A stretch of 64,000 nt of DNA from Methylobacterium sp. SyP6R (GCF_019216885.1 NZ_JAAQRC020000001.1:806001-870000), one strand, 5' to 3'; shown: positions 1-8,407, numbered from the stretch's first letter. Translations and numbers: made by a program. Notes: a model not told the origin generated them from the sequence alone.

Positions 1-205
1 CAGCCGCGACGCAGAGAGCCGGCTCGTCTTCGGCGACGGCTTCCTGGTCGCTGTGCTGGTCCGCCTCTCCGAGGATCACGGGGTGGATGAGGGAAGGTGG
101 TTTCTCGAGGCGGGCTTCGGCCGGGTGGATGACCAGGGCCAGCCCACCTTCGCCGATCTTGATGAAGCGCAGGCGTGGATCCAGCATCGCCTCGACGGGC
201 AATGA
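1..205 (+). CDS. Partial conserved hypothetical protein (3' end only)
   Basis: The left window edge cuts this gene; the frame starts at base 2 and runs 67 codons to the TGA at 203-205. The peptide contains WFLEAGFGR followed by FADLDEAQAWI, which matches, at nearly the same spacing, the complete 86-residue protein at 58225-58485 (WFLEAGFGR, FADLDAAEDWI). The two are therefore paralogues, and the N-terminal part of this copy lies outside the window. The function of the family is unknown to me; no signal peptide or membrane segment is seen in the visible part. Confidence 0.75.
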   Translation, partial: SRDAESRLVFGDGFLVAVLVRLSEDHGVDEGRWFLEAGFGRVDDQGQPTFADLDEAQAWIQHRLDGQ

Positions 206-406
206 GCCGGTCGCCGGCCCTCGCGCTTCGGGCGACACGACGGAAAAAGGCGTGCGCTATCCGTGAGAAATGCCAGGCCGCGCACGGGTTTCGCTGTCCT
301 CGAGCGACATGGCTCTGCCTCGCGCCGGACACTCGGCCGTCTCGGCCCGATGTCGCGCGAGCCTCGGCCCCGAGGCATGGCAGAACGGAAACACGGGAAG
401 TAGCGC

Positions 407-790
407 ATGCCGATCCGCCGGGAGCACCAGATCACCCGCCAGATGCTCCGAGATGAGCCCGACACGCTCTGGGTGTTCGGCGACACGCTGATCGGCAAGA
501 GCCTGGGCGGCCAGGCGGCAGAGATGCGTGGCGAACCGAACGCCGTCGGCATCGCGACCAAGCCGTTGCCGGCCATGGACCCGGCCGCCTACTTCACGGA
601 CGCTGATATTGAGACGTTCCGCAGGGCTGCTGAAACCCCGTGTCGCCGACTCGCCGATCACCTCCGGTCCGGCGGCATCGTCGTCTGGCCGGCAGCAGGA
701 ATCGGGACGGGTCTTGCAGATCTGGAGCGACGCTCGCCGCGGATCTGGGCGAGCCTGGAGCGGACTCGTGAGACCCTTGAGAGGCTGTGA
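407..790 (+). CDS. Phage-type conserved hypothetical protein (DUF7831-like)
   Basis: A 127-residue protein starting at ATG 407, preceded by a GGAAG-like ribosome site. It carries the run VFGDTLIGKSLGGQAAEMRG (residues about 23-42), then PNAVGIATK, a FTDADI segment and a PAAGIGTGLADL segment. I recall this pattern from a small family of phage and plasmid proteins (I believe Pfam DUF7831) with no assigned biochemistry. The glycine-rich G-D-x-L...GGQA stretch and the late GIGTGLA loop recall nucleotide- or ADP-ribose-binding loops of macro domains, but that is only an impression. It stands alone between non-coding stretches; an ADP-ribosylglycohydrolase lies 4.1 kb downstream on the other strand. 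Confidence 0.7.
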   Translation: MPIRREHQITRQMLRDEPDTLWVFGDTLIGKSLGGQAAEMRGEPNAVGIATKPLPAMDPAAYFTDADIETFRRAAETPCRRLADHLRSGGIVVWPAAGIGTGLADLERRSPRIWASLERTRETLERL

Positions 791-923
791 ACTGCCCGTT
801 TGCCTACGGAGAGGGAGCAGCGCTCCCAGCGGCACGGCCGTTTCGGTGGAGGGGTCCATCTCCTCGACGTCGATCGCCAGCCGAACTTTGCCGGATCGGC
901 TCTCCTCCGCCGGATCATGAGAA

Positions 924-943
924 GGCCGCCCCATCGGGCGGCC
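924..943 (-). terminator. Hairpin terminator for the minus-strand genes at 958-1346
   Basis: A perfect 8-bp inverted repeat (924-931 against 936-943) with a 4-base loop sits just past the stop codon at 958. The trailing T-run on the minus strand is weak (TTCTCAT), so termination strength is uncertain. Confidence 0.5.
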
Positions 944-957
944 CCTCCCTGCCGTCG

Positions 958-1056
958 TTACAGGCCCAACAGGGCACCGGTGGTACCGGCGACCGTCATG
1001 GCGAGTCCTCCGACCAGTACCCCGATCATCGCGTAGGAGACGGCCCGCAAGAGCAT
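958..1056 (-). CDS. Possible 32-residue hydrophobic peptide
   Basis: A short frame from ATG 1056 to the stop at 958 encodes MLLRAVSYAMIGVLVGG followed by a further hydrophobic, glycine- and alanine-rich tail ending in GALLGL. Nearly the whole peptide could form one membrane helix. It follows the exported-protein gene at 1080-1346 by 23 bases and precedes a hairpin, so it fits as the last gene of a two-gene unit. No strong ribosome site is visible. Hypothetical; it could be chance. Confidence 0.35.
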   Translation of the reverse strand: MLLRAVSYAMIGVLVGGLAMTVAGTTGALLGL

Positions 1057-1079
1057 GGCCTGGATTCCATCCGACCCGA

Positions 1080-1346
1080 TCAACAGCGATACCCGCCAGA
1101 GGTCTGACCATACTGCTTGACCGGGAAGTTCTGCTGGTTGGCGTTGCCCTCCGAAGCCGAGCTCATCGGGCAGGCGCCGTAGAAGGGCACGCTGGTATTG
1201 GCACGGCCGCCGATCGAACCCGTCGTCTCGACGTCGTCGCTCCAGAATGGGTCCGAGGGGGAGCTCGACTCGAACGCCATGGCGGATGAGAGCGAGGCAA
1301 TGCCGAGGACGAGCGCCACGGCGAATGAAGCGATAGTGATTTTCAT
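1080..1346 (-). CDS. Small exported hypothetical protein
   Basis: An 88-residue protein from ATG 1346. The first 24 residues (MKITIASFAVALVLGIASLS, then SAMA) are a clear Sec signal peptide with cleavage expected after AMA. The mature part is polar, rich in Ser, Gly and Asn, and has two cysteines (GACPM and the C-terminal YRC) that could form a disulfide in the periplasm. An AGGA sequence lies about 12 bases before the ATG. A longer frame with start at 1370 exists, but it adds non-signal residues ahead of the signal peptide, so 1346 is preferred. The function is unknown. Confidence 0.6.
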   Translation of the reverse strand: MKITIASFAVALVLGIASLSSAMAFESSSPSDPFWSDDVETTGSIGGRANTSVPFYGACPMSSASEGNANQQNFPVKQYGQTSGGYRC

Positions 1347-1734
1347 GTCTTGTGATGTTCCTTGGTCCAAAGCGCGGACGATCCAGTAAATTGTCGTCCA
1401 CGTCGATAAGATTAACTTACAGAAAATGTCTATGATGCGATGTGTCTATGCGCACTCACGATATCGGAATAAAGCCAGATTGGGCGGAAATCGAACTGAA
1501 ATGATGAGAAATTTTTGCTGAAATCGCGAATTTGGCAAAATTATGCGAGATCAAATCAAAAATATCCTCATGGCGACTGCCCAAGATGCCGACGTGCTGA
1601 ATCGTCTCGACCCCGGTGAGCCGAACCTTGATTGACGGCCTGGCCGGCGACAGCGCGCATCACGACGCCGAAGAGCGAAGGAGTTGGCGTTCTCCCAGGG
1701 CGAACTCCGCACCGCCCGGCATGGGCTGCTGTAT
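1347..1734. other. Gene-poor stretch upstream of 1346
   Basis: From 1385 to 1570 the sequence is visibly more AT-rich than its surroundings and probably holds the promoter of the exported protein at 1346. No gene, RNA or repeat was recognised. A 21-codon frame at 1571-1636 is too short to support. Confidence 0.4.
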
Positions 1735-1764
1735 CAAAAGAAGGGCCGCTGTCCGGCGGCCCTT
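1735..1764 (-). terminator. Rho-independent terminator of the phasin gene
   Basis: A 9-bp perfect stem (1741-1749 with 1756-1764) and a 6-base loop are followed on the minus strand by CTTTTGATA. It lies about 50 bases past the phasin stop at 1814. Confidence 0.75.
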
Positions 1765-1813
1765 CGCTGGATCGGCAGGATCCCGGGGTGTCTCGCCCGG
1801 GCTCCGGCACCCC

Positions 1814-2413
1814 TCAGCGGACGACCGGAGGGGTCTGGTCCACGCCGGAGAACGCCTTACCGGCCTCCTCGATCGCCCGGACCGAGCCCTCGGCGATGAC
1901 CCGGCTGTCCTGGACCATATGCTGCAACCCCTCGCGGACCAGCTCGCTCTGGATCGCCGTGAAATCCTGCACCGACGACGCGCGCGTCAGACGGGTCAGG
2001 CCGTCGATATTGCGCTGCCACTGCTTCTGGCCCAGCTCGAACCAGTTGCGGGACGCGTCCTGCACCGCTTGCGCCAGGACCGTGCCGCACCGCGTGACCG
2101 CCTCGATGTTCTGCTGGGACTGACGGGCAAGGCGCTCGCTGTCCTGCCCGGTGAAGCCGAGGACGCGCGTGAACCGATCGGCAGCCTCCCGGGCCTGCTG
2201 GGATGCGGTGTCGACGTTCTTCTGCACGATCTGCTTGGCATCGTTGGACGCTTTTGCGCCGAGATCGGCCATCTTGCTCATGCCGTCCCGAGCCGCCTCG
2301 GTGAATTGAGTGCCCTGCTCGCTGGTCTTGCTCATGCTTGCCTTGACGGCGTCGGTCAGCTTGTCGGTCTGCTCGGCGTGCTTGTTCGACGTGGCGCTCT
2401 GATTGATGCCCAT
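1814..2413 (-). CDS. phaP: Phasin (polyhydroxyalkanoate granule-associated protein)
   Basis: A 199-residue protein starting at ATG 2413, with a good GAGGAAA ribosome site just upstream (2417-2423). The body is a long amphipathic helical region without membrane segments, rich in Ala, Gln and Lys, followed by the phasin-type segment NIEAVTRCGTVLAQAVQDAS and WFELGQKQWQRN. Phasins coat intracellular polyhydroxybutyrate granules and control their size and number. A longer frame reaches 2605, but its extra residues are of different composition and lack a ribosome site. The gene is monocistronic with its own terminator. Upstream bases 2414-2620 are AT-rich and probably contain the promoter. Confidence 0.85.
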   Translation of the reverse strand: MGINQSATSNKHAEQTDKLTDAVKASMSKTSEQGTQFTEAARDGMSKMADLGAKASNDAKQIVQKNVDTASQQAREAADRFTRVLGFTGQDSERLARQSQQNIEAVTRCGTVLAQAVQDASRNWFELGQKQWQRNIDGLTRLTRASSVQDFTAIQSELVREGLQHMVQDSRVIAEGSVRAIEEAGKAFSGVDQTPPVVR

Positions 2414-2646
2414 GGGAATTTCCTCGTTGTTTCGTGGAGGTGCACCGGAAGAACCACCGCACCCGCCCGGCGCATCGGCCGGGGGCTGCGAACTTCGATG
2501 GTTTTTTGCTGCACCGCATCCATATCGGTGCGAATTGGCCAGCTTCAAGTGCGGCGCATCATAATTAAACTGCCGTTTTCGTCCGTAAAAAGCATCAAGA
2601 TCCATAGTTTAGGTGTAAGTGCATGGTTGCGTTGCACAATCTCGTA

Positions 2647-4002
2647 TCAGCCGCGACGATCCCGGAGCTGATGGTCCTGGTCCGTCTCATTCGTCACGAA
2701 TACCTTCGATCGATCGGCCTGCGCCGGCCTGGAAGCGGCGGGATCGGCCTGGGAGGGGAGCCCGGCCGGGCGTCCCATCTTCCGGTCGAGGGCGAGCAGG
2801 ACCGGGGTGACCATGATGCCGTGCATCAGGATGGAGATCAGCACGGTCAGGCCGGCCGTCGCCCAGAGCAGGTCCGTTTGCTCGAACGGGGCATGGCCGA
2901 TGGCGAAGCACAGGTAGTAGACCGTGCCCAGCCCGCGGATTCCGAAGAAGCTGACGACCGCCCGCTCCTCGCTGCGTCGGGCGCTGCCCAGCAGGCTGAT
3001 CCAGCCGCTCAGCGGACGGACGACCAGGAGCGCCAGCAGGGCGAACGCGACGGCCGGCCAGGTCAGGGCGTGCAGGAGCCCCCCGCCGACGAGGACGGCG
3101 CCGAACCCGACCAGCAGCACCATCATCAGGATGCGCTCAAGTTCCTCGGCATAGTCGTGCATCGTGCGGTGGTAGTCGTGCCCCCGGTTCGAGGCACGCA
3201 GGGCGAGGGCGGCGGCGAACACGCCGATGAAGCCGTAGCCGTCGACTGCCTGGACGCCGCCATAGGCGATGCAGGTGACGCCGAGCGCCACGAAGCCGTC
3301 GCCGGTGCGGGACAGCTTCGAGACGTTCGGAAGATGGAAGGTCAGCCAGCCGAGCCCCCGGCCGATGACCGCGCCGAGCACGAAGCCGACGACGATCTTC
3401 CACACCACGTCGACCGCCAGCCAATGCGACCAGGACAGGCCGGCGAGGCCTCCGGTTCCCGCCATGGCGATGGCGAGGTTCACGAACGGAAAGGCAAGCC
3501 CGTCGTTGAGGCCCGCCTCGGAGGTCAGTGCGAAGCGCGGCTCGTCCTCGTGCTCTTCGGCCGGGTGACCCACCTGAACGTCCGAGGCGAGCACCGGATC
3601 GGTCGGGGCCAGCGACGAGGCGAGGAGCAGGGCCGCGGCGCCTCCGAGCCCGAGCAGGGCCGATCCCAGGAGAGCGAGCGCCAGGATGGTGAGAGGCATG
3701 CCGACCGCGAGCAGGCGCCATGTCACGGCCCAGCGCTTCCAGCCGATCATGCGGTCGATCTTCAGGCCGGCGCCCATCAGCGAGATGACCACCACGGCCT
3801 CGGTGGCGTGCTCAATGAGCTTGAGGTGCAGGCTCGGATGGGGCATCAGGTCGTAGAGCGTCGGAACGGCCGACAGGGCGGCACCGATGCCGACACAGCA
3901 GATGGGGAGCGAGAGAGGCAACCGGCGCAACACCATCGGCAGCCACGCCGTCAGCAGCACCATGACGCCGAACCCGGCGACGACGACGATGTATATGTCC
4001 AT
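2647..4002 (-). CDS. Na+(K+)/H+ antiporter, CPA1 (NhaP-type) family
   Basis: A 451-residue integral membrane protein from ATG 4002 with about twelve hydrophobic segments. Family hallmarks are LAPTDPVLASDV near residue 130, the ion-binding Asn-Asp pair in EAGLNDGLAFPF (about residue 165), the acidic DYAEELERI loop, and FFGIRGLGTVYYL near residue 380. The Asn-Asp pair points to electroneutral exchange of CPA1 type. A short soluble tail ends near 2647. The same frame remains open upstream of 4002 into IS66 remnant DNA as far as 4647, so the annotated start matters; residues before MDIYIVVVAGFG are transposon-derived. The gene may be expressed from sequences supplied by the remnant, since no separate promoter is obvious. 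Confidence 0.88.
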   Translation of the reverse strand: MDIYIVVVAGFGVMVLLTAWLPMVLRRLPLSLPICCVGIGAALSAVPTLYDLMPHPSLHLKLIEHATEAVVVISLMGAGLKIDRMIGWKRWAVTWRLLAVGMPLTILALALLGSALLGLGGAAALLLASSLAPTDPVLASDVQVGHPAEEHEDEPRFALTSEAGLNDGLAFPFVNLAIAMAGTGGLAGLSWSHWLAVDVVWKIVVGFVLGAVIGRGLGWLTFHLPNVSKLSRTGDGFVALGVTCIAYGGVQAVDGYGFIGVFAAALALRASNRGHDYHRTMHDYAEELERILMMVLLVGFGAVLVGGGLLHALTWPAVAFALLALLVVRPLSGWISLLGSARRSEERAVVSFFGIRGLGTVYYLCFAIGHAPFEQTDLLWATAGLTVLISILMHGIMVTPVLLALDRKMGRPAGLPSQADPAASRPAQADRSKVFVTNETDQDHQLRDRRG

Positions 4003-4065
4003 TGGTAGCCGAACGACGTCCTCTGTCGCCTCGTTCCTGGTCGCGTCGTCTCTGCGACTTTGAGA

Positions 4066-4232
4066 GCATCGGTGATCAGGTGGCCCTGCCGGCCGCGGAA
4101 CAAGGCCTGGCCCTAGAAGGGATCGCGCGCCAGATGGTCCTGAACGAGGGCGGCCAGCCCGTCGAAGCCCTTGCGCATGTCGGTGTGCCCGGTGGCCAGC
4201 CAGACGCCCGAGCCGGACGGAACGGGGATCAT
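4066..4232 (-). pseudogene. IS66 TnpB (Orf2) fragment with in-frame stop
   Basis: From ATG 4232 the frame reads [20 protein letters not shown], then [10 protein letters not shown], the conserved N-terminal signature of IS66 Orf2 proteins. A TAG stop interrupts it at 4113-4115 directly after HLARDPF, yet the same frame continues with family-like residues (LFRGRQGHLI) before similarity ends near 4066. The gene is therefore broken by a nonsense codon and truncated at its 3' end. Its ATG overlaps the native tnpA stop, as in intact IS66 elements. Confidence 0.75.
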
Positions 4233-4602
4233 CGACCGAGCAGCGCGGCGATCGCGCCCTGAGGAGCGTCAGGTCCGCCCCGGTTGCGGCCCGCACCCGA
4301 TGCCCGCCGGCCAGCTCGATCTCGACCAGACCCGACCCGGCCGGCACGTCGGCTGTCGCCGTAGCTGGAGGTGGCAGGGCGAGCGGGATGTAGTTCGATG
4401 GGGCAGCCGCAGCCGAGGTCCGGTGCTCGGCCAGCGCGACGCGCCGCCATCGGAACAGCAAGCTGGAGTGCAGACCGTGCCGGCGGGCTACCTCCGAGGC
4501 TGTCGTGCCCGGATCGTCCGCCTCAGCCAGGATGGCGCGCTTCTGCTCGGGCGACCCGACTTGGCGCGTGCCCGCAACAACGACACGAGGAGAGTTAGTC
4601 AT
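4229..4602 (-). pseudogene. IS66 TnpA (Orf1) with frameshift
   Basis: From ATG 4602 the frame encodes a TnpA-type helix-turn-helix region (SPEQKRAILAEAD, TASEVARRHGLHSSLLFRWR) followed by the usual Pro/Ala-rich linker and IELAGGHRVRA. Near 4262 the reading frame slips: the native C-terminus IAALLGR and its TGA (4229-4231) lie in a different frame. The interval is 374 bases, one short of a multiple of three, consistent with a single-base deletion. The slipped frame stays open and runs into the antiporter gene. Confidence 0.7.
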
Positions 4603-4912
4603 AGGTCCAGACGCAAGGCCGATACAACGCCATCTGACGTCAGACACTTATCCAAAACAAATTACTACAAGCACAAGGCGGCTGCCACCGAGATCTTACC
4701 TTGAAGGATATCGTCAGCTTCTGGATATGCGGTGCCTTCAATCGCGACTGCCAAGTTGCCGCATGAGAGACGTAAATGGGGTCAAGCAAACATCGCTCAA
4801 TGAAAACGCACTAGTCCGCAGTCACCGCGCCTATGTCCGTTCTCGAAATTGCATCCGACCTTCGAAGTGCGCGAGATTGATGTCGGCATGCGGCGCATTT
4901 CGGTCCTTCACA
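4603..4912. other. Intergenic stretch without recognised genes
   Basis: Apart from the possible IS66 end near 4671-4699, nothing coding or structured was recognised between the transposon remnant and the glycohydrolase stop codon at 4913. Confidence 0.4.
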
Positions 4913-5881
4913 TCAGGTCGGAGGTGTCACTCTGGCCGACAAGAGCGTCATGGCTGACTCTTCGACCTGGGCGCGCCAAGCCAGAGGACGAAGCCAGCGC
5001 TCCGGGATGGCAGCGGCACCGTAGAGAGCGCCGGCGAGCTGGCCGGTGACGGCGCCGACCGTGTCAGCATCCTCCCCGAGGTTCACCGTAAGGACGAGTG
5101 CGTCCTCGAAGCTGGAGGTGGTGCCGACTGCCCAGAGAGCGGCTTCCAGCGTGTCGATGACGTAGCCAGACGAACGAATTTCGTCGCGCGACTTCTGCCG
5201 CCAGGAACCCCCACCGATCGCAGCGATAACGGGGTCGCCGGACCACGTGCGGGTATGGAGAACGTCGGGCTGACCCAGCACGGCTTCGCGTAGGAGCTGG
5301 ACGAAGAAGGCGCAGGCTTCGATCGCCTGCGGGGCGGCGTGGGTCACCCGGCTCTGGTCGCGGGCAAGTTGGTCGGCGCGGGCGGCGTCATGAACGGCGA
5401 AGAGGGCAACGGGGGCCAGGCGCATGAGGGAGCCGTTGCCGGCGCTGCGTGGATCCGTGGAGCCGGCATAGGGCTTCTGGGTCTGGATAAAGCTGGCGAG
5501 CGCTTCACGAGTGGTGATGCCGATGTCGAAGCAGGTGCCGGTGCAGCTGTAGACACCTTGTTGCCACCAAGAGACGAAGCGGGTGGCGAGATCGTGCGGA
5601 TCGAACCCATTGCAGGTGACGAGACTGTCGGCGAGCGCCAGAGTCATCGCGGTGTCATCGGTCCAGTGCCCGGCTTTGAGATCGAAGGGGCCACCCCCGG
5701 TCATCTCGGTATGAAGAGGCTGGCTGTCTCGTTCAGTGAACTCCAGGGTGGTGCCGAGGGCGTCGCCGACGGCAAGACCGAGGAGGGCACCGCGGGCGTG
5801 GTCGAGGATGGCGGGGGAGGGGGACTGAGCAATGATCAGAGGGGATCTCCTGCGGGTACTCGATGGAATGAAGGTGCCCAT
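4913..5881 (-). CDS. ADP-ribosylglycohydrolase family protein (DraG/ARH type)
   Basis: A 322-residue protein from ATG 5881. Hallmarks are GALLGLAVGDALGTTLEF near residue 30, GHWTDDTAMTLALADSLV near residue 70 (the Thr-Asp-Asp that binds one metal), the GNGSLMRLAPVALF segment near residue 150, and GEDADTVGAVTGQLAGALYG near residue 270 (the second metal-binding Asp pair). These match the two-metal active site of DraG/ARH hydrolases, which remove ADP-ribose from proteins or small molecules. The substrate cannot be told from sequence, and no dinitrogenase-reductase or DraT gene is nearby. The first 25 residues are not part of the fold, and an internal start is possible. It is monocistronic within accessory DNA. 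Confidence 0.85.
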   Translation of the reverse strand: MGTFIPSSTRRRSPLIIAQSPSPAILDHARGALLGLAVGDALGTTLEFTERDSQPLHTEMTGGGPFDLKAGHWTDDTAMTLALADSLVTCNGFDPHDLATRFVSWWQQGVYSCTGTCFDIGITTREALASFIQTQKPYAGSTDPRSAGNGSLMRLAPVALFAVHDAARADQLARDQSRVTHAAPQAIEACAFFVQLLREAVLGQPDVLHTRTWSGDPVIAAIGGGSWRQKSRDEIRSSGYVIDTLEAALWAVGTTSSFEDALVLTVNLGEDADTVGAVTGQLAGALYGAAAIPERWLRPLAWRAQVEESAMTLLSARVTPPT

Positions 5882-6683
5882 CTCGCCGTCGGCAGTAATC
5901 CTAGGCGTGAGACCGGGGCAGAAACGGAACCGAGAAAGGGAGAAGCGGAAACTGGTGCCTCTAAGCTGCTGATTTTATGAAAGGACCGAACAAGGGCGCG
6001 GACTGCGCTTTCCAAGGTGGGTGAGCGGCTGACCAGATGCGATCGGTTGGCCTCCGCGGGGGAGGTTGCGGGGGAGCCAAAAGGCGCCTGAGTGGATGAA
6101 GTTCGGGTGCGGGGCGCATGAGCCATTCAGCGCCGAAGCAGATCGCTATGGCAGACATGATGCGGGATCGGGTGGGAAGGTGTGTGCAGCTGTCCTGCGG
6201 CATGCAGCTTTCGGGATAGACGAACGAAGGGTGCTGTTTCGTGGCGACTGGGCCGTGAGGCCGGGGGTGGCAGCGGCAACCATCCAGGGGGCAGATATTG
6301 ATGCCGGCAGCGTACCATAGGGAGTTGCTGACGGACTGTCGGGGCTGATCAGAGGTGCAGGCGCATCCGCCGGCGTGTTGTCGTCCCTGGCCTATCCCTC
6401 GGCTGGAGCGAGAGGTAGCTACGGGATCAGGATCATCAGTTCAGGTCACTCTCCCCACCCATCCGCATCCGGACTGCTCGGGGATGATGGAGAGAGGGAC
6501 AGCAGAGAGCTGCAGACTACTGGAGCTGTGGGACGGATCTGTGAAGCTGGGGTATTTGATATAGTGTCGGCTGTGAATTCCTAGAAATGGCAAATGCGCG
6601 CTGACACTACAGCGTTTCCGAGCCTGCCGCCGACTTTGATTTTTTTCGTACGCGGGCCCCTTGCTTCCGCACCAGCCCGGGGA
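5882..6683. other. 800-base stretch without a supported gene
   Basis: Several short overlapping frames occur on both strands (for example 5961-6203 minus and 6066-6320 plus), but none has a ribosome site, a recognisable motif or protein-like composition. Possible degraded DNA; no repeat or RNA recognised. Confidence 0.4.
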
Positions 6684-7346
6684 TCAGCGCTCCAGACGAA
6701 GTTGGTCTAGATCGGAGAGGAGGAGATGGAGTTCGCGCCACGGCGAGCTGTCACAGAATGCGTCGCCCGGCTCCTGAGTTGCCAGCAGCGTTAGGAGTTT
6801 GAGGCGCAGGTCTGATAACGTTCGGGCTGGCGTGGCAATCAGTCTAGCAGCTGTAGCACGAACCGCTGCATCAAACGCGGCCTCACGTTCACGTGCACGA
6901 GCGAGACCGGAGGCTTGGACGCCCCGGTTCCAAGCATCTTGTCGCCGAATCAGGACCTGCTGCAAGCGGTACCGCTGCCGCCCAGGTGGGACATGCAAAG
7001 CAATGGTTTCCAGGTCTGCCGCGTACTGTACAGGCCCGTCGGGGCGGAGCGGCAGCTTGACTCGGGGATAGTCGAGTTCGGCGAGCAGCCAAGCTTCCCG
7101 CCGATCGCACCGCGTCAAAGCCGCCTCATGCTGCGCAAGCAGCCCTTCAAATTCGGCAAAAAGGCTTGGGATGAGATCAGATGCCGAGGGCTGATTGATG
7201 TCCGTAGCGAAAGTCGTCCTACTTGCAGAGCCTCGGGATGTGGCAATCAGCAACCCTGGCATGAGAGTTAGAAGGCGTCGCCGTGTTGGCGAGCGAGTGG
7301 CCTGCAACGCACGGCTACAGGCATTGCGATCGTCACAGCTGTCCAC
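6684..7346 (-). CDS. Hypothetical protein with possible Tat-like N-terminus
   Basis: A 220-residue frame from GTG 7346; an alternative ATG lies at 7262. Residues 20-40 (SPTRRRLLTLMPGLLIATS) look like a twin-arginine or short Sec signal, which favours the longer start. The rest is predicted mostly helical, rich in Arg, Leu and Ala (for example LRLKLLTLLATQEPGD and RELHLLLSDLDQLRLER), with no membrane helix and no motif I recognise. Composition is protein-like over the full length, supporting a real gene. It lies alone between a non-coding stretch and the membrane-anchored protein at 7470. Confidence 0.5.
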   Translation of the reverse strand: MDSCDDRNACSRALQATRSPTRRRLLTLMPGLLIATSRGSASRTTFATDINQPSASDLIPSLFAEFEGLLAQHEAALTRCDRREAWLLAELDYPRVKLPLRPDGPVQYAADLETIALHVPPGRQRYRLQQVLIRRQDAWNRGVQASGLARAREREAAFDAAVRATAARLIATPARTLSDLRLKLLTLLATQEPGDAFCDSSPWRELHLLLSDLDQLRLER

Positions 7347-7469
7347 GATATTGCCTCATCCTTGTTGGACGAAGCTTCACAGAGGGTCTGGATTTCTTTC
7401 TGGTCGAACGACACAAATCTGACAAAATGAAAAGTCGGGCCAGAATCATATCGCCAATGAATGCTGATA

Positions 7470-8021
7470 TCATTCGCCCAATTCGGCTTGCAGAAATATC
7501 TCATCATTGGCATCAGATGTCCAGACGATACTGTAATTGTAGGTATGTAGGCCCTTTGATGTGAATAGCTGCGCGGCACAGCTGCGCCTTTTGTTCAGGT
7601 TAGCCCGAACTGCGAGCATGTTGGCATCAGGGTTTGGATCCAATTTTGCTCCAGATGCGCTGGCTAAATTCAGAACCATAGCCAGGTAATCGGTGACAGC
7701 ACCGACTTTATGAACCTTCACCGGACCAAGGAGCGGCGAAGGGTTGGTCTCTACGGCTTGCTTGAGCAAATCCCGGGCGATCGGAGCATCGCAGGCGGGA
7801 AGCTGGCCTTGGACGAAGCTTGCTTCAGCGGCAGTGGCCGCGGGTCCGGCTTCGGTGCCGCTGGCCCTGTGAACGAGACGATAGCCGCCCAGAAGGACGA
7901 CGCCGATGATGGTGCCCACGGCGGCAGCTCGCCGGGTACGGGCACCGTCAGGGCTGGCAGCATTGTTGGCGTACCGAGCCTTGAGTCGGGTGATGATGTT
8001 CTCGGGACGGTTCTCGGGCAT
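7470..8021 (-). CDS. Membrane-anchored hypothetical protein
   Basis: A 183-residue protein from ATG 8021 with a GAGGGAAA ribosome site a few bases upstream. After a short basic N-terminus there is one membrane helix (AAAVGTIIGVVLLGGYRLV, residues about 32-50), then a roughly 130-residue presumably periplasmic domain with three cysteines. Phrases such as GAVTDYLAMVLNLASASGAK and SYNYSI-like endings near YNYSIVWTSDAND give no family assignment. It is divergent from the XRE regulator at 8141, so the 120 bases between them may serve both promoters. Confidence 0.6.
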   Translation of the reverse strand: MPENRPENIITRLKARYANNAASPDGARTRRAAAVGTIIGVVLLGGYRLVHRASGTEAGPAATAAEASFVQGQLPACDAPIARDLLKQAVETNPSPLLGPVKVHKVGAVTDYLAMVLNLASASGAKLDPNPDANMLAVRANLNKRRSCAAQLFTSKGLHTYNYSIVWTSDANDEIFLQAELGE

Positions 8022-8140
8022 GGCTTTTCCCTCAACGTGCTGGCTTGAGATTCACGCGAACCAGCCCGCAGTTGCTGAAGCGTAGCCCTAAGGTGTGGCT
8101 ATAGCCAGTGGTTTGATAGCCCTCACAGTGGTGCCTGTTC

Positions 8141-8407
8141 GTGATGATGAACGGGCGAGCCCTGGTGGCATGGAATCTGCGGCGAGTGCGCGTGGCGGCT
8201 GGCATAAGCCAGGAGCGCCTGGCGGCCGACGCCGGTGTGGATCGAGCCTACCTCGGCGGCTTGGAACGAGAGACCGAGAACCCTAGCGTCGACCTTCTGG
8301 ATCGGGTGGCAGCCGCGTTGAGTGTGCCCCTGTGCGAACTATTTGTGCTGCCGCAAGAAGGGGCAGAACCACCACGGCCGCTGCGAGGCGGACGGAAGAA
8401 GGGCTGA
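8141..8407 (+). CDS. XRE-family helix-turn-helix regulator
   Basis: An 88-residue protein made almost entirely of one HTH_3 domain: AWNLRRVRVAAGISQERLAA, then GVDRAYLGGLERE (recognition helix) and NPSVDLLDRVAAALSVPLCE. The start could be GTG 8141 or ATG 8144 or 8147; the domain is complete from any of them. Proteins of this size and layout are DNA-binding repressors common in phages, plasmids and chromosomal islands. It is divergent from the membrane protein at 8021 and may regulate it. A basic tail (RPLRGGRKKG) closes the protein. Confidence 0.85.
   Translation: MMMNGRALVAWNLRRVRVAAGISQERLAADAGVDRAYLGGLERETENPSVDLLDRVAAALSVPLCELFVLPQEGAEPPRPLRGGRKKG

Larger units (their letters stand above)
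4066..4699 (-). mobile_element. IS66-family remnant
   Basis: Remains of the tnpA and tnpB genes of an IS66 element, in their usual order and with the usual ATGA overlap, lie upstream of the antiporter. A GTAAG-initiated stretch (complement of 4671-4699) upstream of tnpA is consistent with an IS66 terminal inverted repeat, which in this family commonly starts GTAAG. The element is cut off inside tnpB near 4066, the large transposase gene tnpC is absent, and both remaining genes are broken. The outer boundary at 4699 is tentative. Confidence 0.6.

Noticed and set aside
2623..4008. 461-residue plus-strand open frame opposite the antiporter
   Set aside because: Arg/Gln/Glu-rich low-complexity translation with no motif; it is the antisense shadow of a clear membrane transporter.
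5961..6320. Small frames on both strands in the long gap after the glycohydrolase gene
   Set aside because: No ribosome site, biased composition and mutual overlap; none supported.
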